Below are positions 4,568-7,211 of a DNA stretch of 7,211 nucleotides, in pieces. The notes beneath the pieces were generated by a model that saw only the letters and a list, made by a program, of their open reading frames with translations, did not search any database and was not told the DNA's origin. The stretch's first letter is position 1. Each line of letters opens with the position of its first letter. This DNA is from an uncultured Collinsella sp. (lineage in GTDB: Bacteria; Actinomycetota; Coriobacteriia; Coriobacteriales; Coriobacteriaceae): contig UROM01000090.1 of assembly GCA_900549455.1 (NCBI GenBank), positions 1 through 7,211 on the forward strand. The letters are read 5' to 3'. The position numbers and the translations under genes were made by a program.

Positions 4568-6205
4568 CTAGCGCTCGTAGATTAAGTTACCTGCCAGGTA
4601 GGTGGCCTGAACCTTGGTGGCTTGGAGCTCTTGGGGGTCAACGGTGAGCGGGTTTTGGTCCAAGACTACCAGGTCGGCGTATTTGCCGGGTTCCAGGATG
4701 CCGAGGTTTTGCTCGTCGCCCGCTGCATAGGCGCTGCCCAGGGTGTAGTTGCGCAGGGCTGTTGCCGCATCGATGCGCTCGCTCGGCAACCAGCCGCCCT
4801 CGGGCCAGTGGCTTTTGGGGTCCTGGCGCGTGATAGCCGTGTAGAGCACGTCCATGCTGGTAACGGGCGTGATAGGGCTGTCGGTACCGAAGGCCTGGCA
4901 AATGCCGCGCTGCTTATAGGTTGCGAACGGCCACATGATGCGGCTGCGCTCCAGGCCCAGATCGCGCTCCGGTCCGCCCGGGTCGAGTGTAATGTGACAG
5001 GGCTGGCTCGAAGCGACCACGTTGAGCTTGCGTAGGCGGTCGATGTCCTCGGGCAGAAGGTTCTCCAGGTGCTCGAGCGTATTATGGCCGTGCTGGGGCA
5101 GGCCGTACAGGTCGGCGGCCTCCTCGAAGATATCCAGTGCGGCATGAATCGCACCGTCACCAATGACGTGGATGCGCACGGTGTGGCCTCGCTCCGCGGC
5201 CGCCAGAACCAGCTTGCGCATGCGCTCAGCCGGGACCGTCAGACGGCCCTGGTCGCCCGGGAAGCGCGGATTGGTATAGGGCTCGGTGAGATATGCCGTG
5301 TGTTCGCTCGACACGCCGTCGAAGAACTGCTTAAAACCCGGCGCCGAAAGCAGTGCGTTGTTCGCGTAACGTACCTGCAGCTCTTCTAGACGCGACTGGT
5401 CATCCAGCAGCGTGGGGAACAGATGGGCACGAATGCCCAGCTTGCCGGCCGTCTGCAGTTTGTCGTAGACATCGTCGCGGATAAAATCGCAGCCCGGCAT
5501 GGGCATGAGCGACATATCGCAGATCGAGGTGATGCCCTGCTCGGCCATGCGCCTCATTTGATCGGCGTAGGCGCTTGCGATGCGATCTTCGCCCAGCCAC
5601 TCAAGACAGCGCGGCAGCAGCTGCATGGCAGCCGCCTCGTGCGCAATGCCCGTGAGCTCGCCGTTTGCGTCCTTGTCGTAGCTGCCGCCCGCTGGCGGCT
5701 CGCTGTCGCGCGTGACGCCGAGCGCCTCGAGTGCACGGCTGTTGAGCCAAAGCGTGTGCCCGTCGCCCGAATACATAACGCAGGGACGATCGGGGAATGC
5801 CGCATCGAGCGACGCCTTGGTAGGATGCTCGGGCGGGTCCCAACGGTAGTCGCGCCAGCCCTGCGTCACAACCCAAGCGTCGTCGGGCAGGTCCTGGGAA
5901 AACTCGAGCGCGTGTTGCACCAGCGCCGCCTCGGACGTGCCCATATCCATGAGCATGTACGGCGAGGAACCGACCGAGGTATGGAAGAAGTGCAGATGAG
6001 CGTCATGAAAACCGGGGCAGACAAACTGCTCGCCGTAGTCGAGAACCGGCGTGGCGGCGGGAGCGGCAGCGATCACGTCATCGGGCTTGCCGACTGCGAC
6101 GATACGGTCGCCTGCGATGGCAATCGCCAGCTCGCGGGCGGTATCGATGCCGTCTTGGGCGGTAAAAACGTTCTTGGAGCGGATAATCCGATCGATATGT
6201 TGCAT
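4568..6205 (-). CDS. YtcJ-like metal-dependent amidohydrolase
   Basis: This is a cytoplasmic hydrolase of the amidohydrolase superfamily (Amidohydro_3/YtcJ group); the substrate is not predictable from sequence. From ATG 6205 it is 545 residues, normal for the group. An N-terminal beta-sandwich segment leads to the metal-binding HxH in PGFHDAHLH (H70, H72). Other expected ligands are the Lys of GFKQFFDG (K292), H346 in IHVIGD, H379 in LEHLE and the catalytic Asp of FGTDSP (D442). The C-terminal segment EPGKYADLVVLDQNPL closes the second part of the sandwich domain. No signal peptide is visible. ATG 6217 and 6211 are alternative in-frame starts adding four or two residues; 6205 is preferred because GGGG precedes it by 6 nt. 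The open frame continues upstream to about 7177, but that part is antisense to the M20 gene and is not coding. The neighbour is divergent. Confidence 0.93.
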   Translation of the reverse strand: MQHIDRIIRSKNVFTAQDGIDTARELAIAIAGDRIVAVGKPDDVIAAAPAATPVLDYGEQFVCPGFHDAHLHFFHTSVGSSPYMLMDMGTSEAALVQHALEFSQDLPDDAWVVTQGWRDYRWDPPEHPTKASLDAAFPDRPCVMYSGDGHTLWLNSRALEALGVTRDSEPPAGGSYDKDANGELTGIAHEAAAMQLLPRCLEWLGEDRIASAYADQMRRMAEQGITSICDMSLMPMPGCDFIRDDVYDKLQTAGKLGIRAHLFPTLLDDQSRLEELQVRYANNALLSAPGFKQFFDGVSSEHTAYLTEPYTNPRFPGDQGRLTVPAERMRKLVLAAAERGHTVRIHVIGDGAIHAALDIFEEAADLYGLPQHGHNTLEHLENLLPEDIDRLRKLNVVASSQPCHITLDPGGPERDLGLERSRIMWPFATYKQRGICQAFGTDSPITPVTSMDVLYTAITRQDPKSHWPEGGWLPSERIDAATALRNYTLGSAYAAGDEQNLGILEPGKYADLVVLDQNPLTVDPQELQATKVQATYLAGNLIYER

Positions 6206-6243
6206 GGGCATCCCCATCTCTGGCAGGAAATTCAACACCCCCG

Positions 6244-6271
6244 AGTGTACTCCCCCGCCCTTGTAACAAAA
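6244..6271 (-). promoter_or_regulatory. Weak candidate promoter of the YtcJ-like gene
   Basis: Minus-strand -10 TACACT (6244..6249) with a poor -35 TTTTGT (6266..6271) and a 16-bp spacer. It would give a short leader of about 30 nt. Position is suitable but the -35 match is weak. Confidence 0.25.
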
Positions 6272-6292
6272 CCCCAAGCGGCAAACGGCAAC

Positions 6293-6322
6293 TTTACCAG
6301 CCCTAGCGGCAGGTGGCATACT
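6293..6322 (+). promoter_or_regulatory. Candidate promoter of the M20 amidohydrolase gene
   Basis: Plus-strand -35 TTTACC (6293..6298), 18-bp spacer and -10 CATACT (6317..6322), preceded by TGG as an extended -10. Each box matches consensus at 4 of 6 positions. It lies about 50 bp before the start codon, a suitable distance. Confidence 0.4.
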
Positions 6323-6373
6323 GGAGAGAGCCTGTACGATTTTGCGATCAACCCAGCAAGGAGCAAATCGACC

Positions 6374-7185
6374 ATGACGAAGACCAAGGCACAGCAGATT
6401 ATGGCGGCGACCGAGGCTCGCGCGGCTGACGACGTCACCGCAGCCATCAAAGATATCGCTACCGAGTTTGAACCATATATCATCAAGCAGCGCCGGCACT
6501 TCCATAAGCACCCGGAGCTGAGCCTTGCCGAGGAGCGCACGACCTCCGACATCGCCAACCAGCTCGACGCCATGAATATCCCCTACGAGCGTCCCCTTAA
6601 GACGGGCCTTGTGGCGACCCTTCGCGGCACCGCGCCGGATGCCTACCGCGAGGACGGCACGCCACGCCGCCGCATCCTGCTGCGCGCCGACATCGATGCC
6701 CTGCCCGTCACCGAGCAGACCGGCGAGGAGTTCGCCAGCGTCAACGAGGGCTGCATGCACGCCTGCGGCCACGACTGCCATATCGCCATGATGCTCGGAA
6801 CGCTGCAAATCCTGCGCCATATGACCGACGACATCCACGGCGAAGTCCGCATCGTATTCCAGCCCAGCGAGGAAAACGGCCAGGGCGCTAAGCTCATGAT
6901 CGGCACGGGTGTGCTCGACGGCGTCGATGGCGCCTACGCCGCGCACATCTGGAGTGAGGTCGACGCCGGCACCGTGAGCTGCGAGCCCGGTCCGCGCATG
7001 GCCAATACCGACTGGTTCCGCATCGACGTCCGCGGCACCTCGTGCCATGGCGCCATGCCCCAGCGAGGTCACGACGCCGTCATGGTTGCCGCCGAGATCG
7101 TCAACGCCCTGCAAACCATCGTTTCGCGCGAAATCAGCCCCTACGAGCCGGCCGTCATCACCGTCGGCGAGCTGCATGGCGGCAC
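6374..7185 (+). CDS. M20-family amidohydrolase/peptidase, 3'-truncated
   Basis: This is a zinc-type hydrolase of the M20 (HipO/AbgB, N-acyl-amino-acid amidohydrolase) family that cleaves amide bonds of acylated amino acids or similar substrates; the exact substrate is unknown. The 270 complete codons show RRHFHKHPELS (40-50), LLRADIDALP (102-111), the metal-binding MHACGHDCH (128-136; C131, H133), FQPSEENGQGA (162-172; E166 and E167 metal/catalytic) and H191 in AAHIW. The dimerisation-domain sequence DVRGTSCHGAMPQRG (218-232) follows. The visible part ends at VGELHGG, where the family normally continues GGT and then the last catalytic region. Family length is about 390-440, so roughly the last third is missing. 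The start is set by AAGGAG (6358..6363), 10 nt upstream. No signal peptide is apparent, so it is probably cytoplasmic. It diverges from the YtcJ-like gene. Confidence 0.93.
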
Positions 7186-7211
7186 CTGTCTCTTATACAC
7201 ATCTGACGCTG
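7186..7211 (+). other. Illumina Nextera Read-1 adapter (artefact)
   Basis: Bases 7186..7204 (CTGTCTCTTATACACATCT) are the reverse complement of the 19-bp Tn5 mosaic end. Bases 7205..7211 (GACGCTG) start the Read-1 overhang. Genomic sequence ends at 7185. The M20 frame continues open through this adapter, so residues after the GG at its end are false. Confidence 0.97.

Noticed and set aside
6206..7177. N-terminal extension of the YtcJ-like frame, giving an 869-residue protein.
   Set aside because: Bases 6374..7177 encode the M20 enzyme on the other strand with clear catalytic motifs. The amidohydrolase domain is complete from about 6205, where a start codon is available.

Overview
The window is 7,136 bp of bacterial chromosome (50..7185) with Illumina Nextera (Tn5) library adapter left on both ends (1..49 and 7186..7211). 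The GC-rich composition, strong GC preference at third codon positions, Gram-positive-type Shine-Dalgarno sequences, an ECF vitamin transporter and the GroES/GroEL sequences together suggest a gut actinobacterium of class Coriobacteriia, most likely Collinsella or a close relative. That assignment is inference from sequence style; no marker gene was searched.

Layout, left to right: (1) A minus-strand riboflavin-uptake operon: FMN riboswitch (about 1471..1650) with its own promoter, then the S component ribU (868..1458), then an ECF ATPase of EcfA1 type (50..871), which overlaps ribU by ATGA and runs off the left end. (2) A 646-bp stretch without a gene (1459..2104). It holds the riboswitch and promoter, two tandem copies of an ~80-bp hairpin repeat (1719..1880), nothing recognisable at 1881..1939, and a 135-bp nested inverted repeat (1940..2074) just after groL. 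(3) The minus-strand groS-groL chaperonin operon (4132 down to 2105). (4) A 435-bp stretch without a gene (4133..4567). It holds the groS leader, a GC hairpin beside the ribosome-binding site, a candidate promoter, an AT-rich palindrome with a weak CIRCE-like match, a second nested inverted repeat of 149 bp (4300..4448) and an intrinsic terminator (4522..4550). (5) A minus-strand YtcJ-type metal-dependent amidohydrolase (4568..6205). (6) A divergent plus-strand M20-type amidohydrolase/peptidase (6374..7185), cut by the right end.

The genes fall into three units. FMN should shut down production of the riboflavin importer through the riboswitch. GroES and GroEL form the folding chamber from one bicistronic message. 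The two hydrolases diverge from a ~170-bp region and may share a role in scavenging acylated amino acids or related amides, but this is inferred from position and family only.

The protein-coding content is ordinary. The most unusual signals are non-coding: two very long, perfect-armed, nested inverted repeats that bracket the groESL unit, and the tandem hairpin repeat in which the two copies differ in ways that keep the stem paired.
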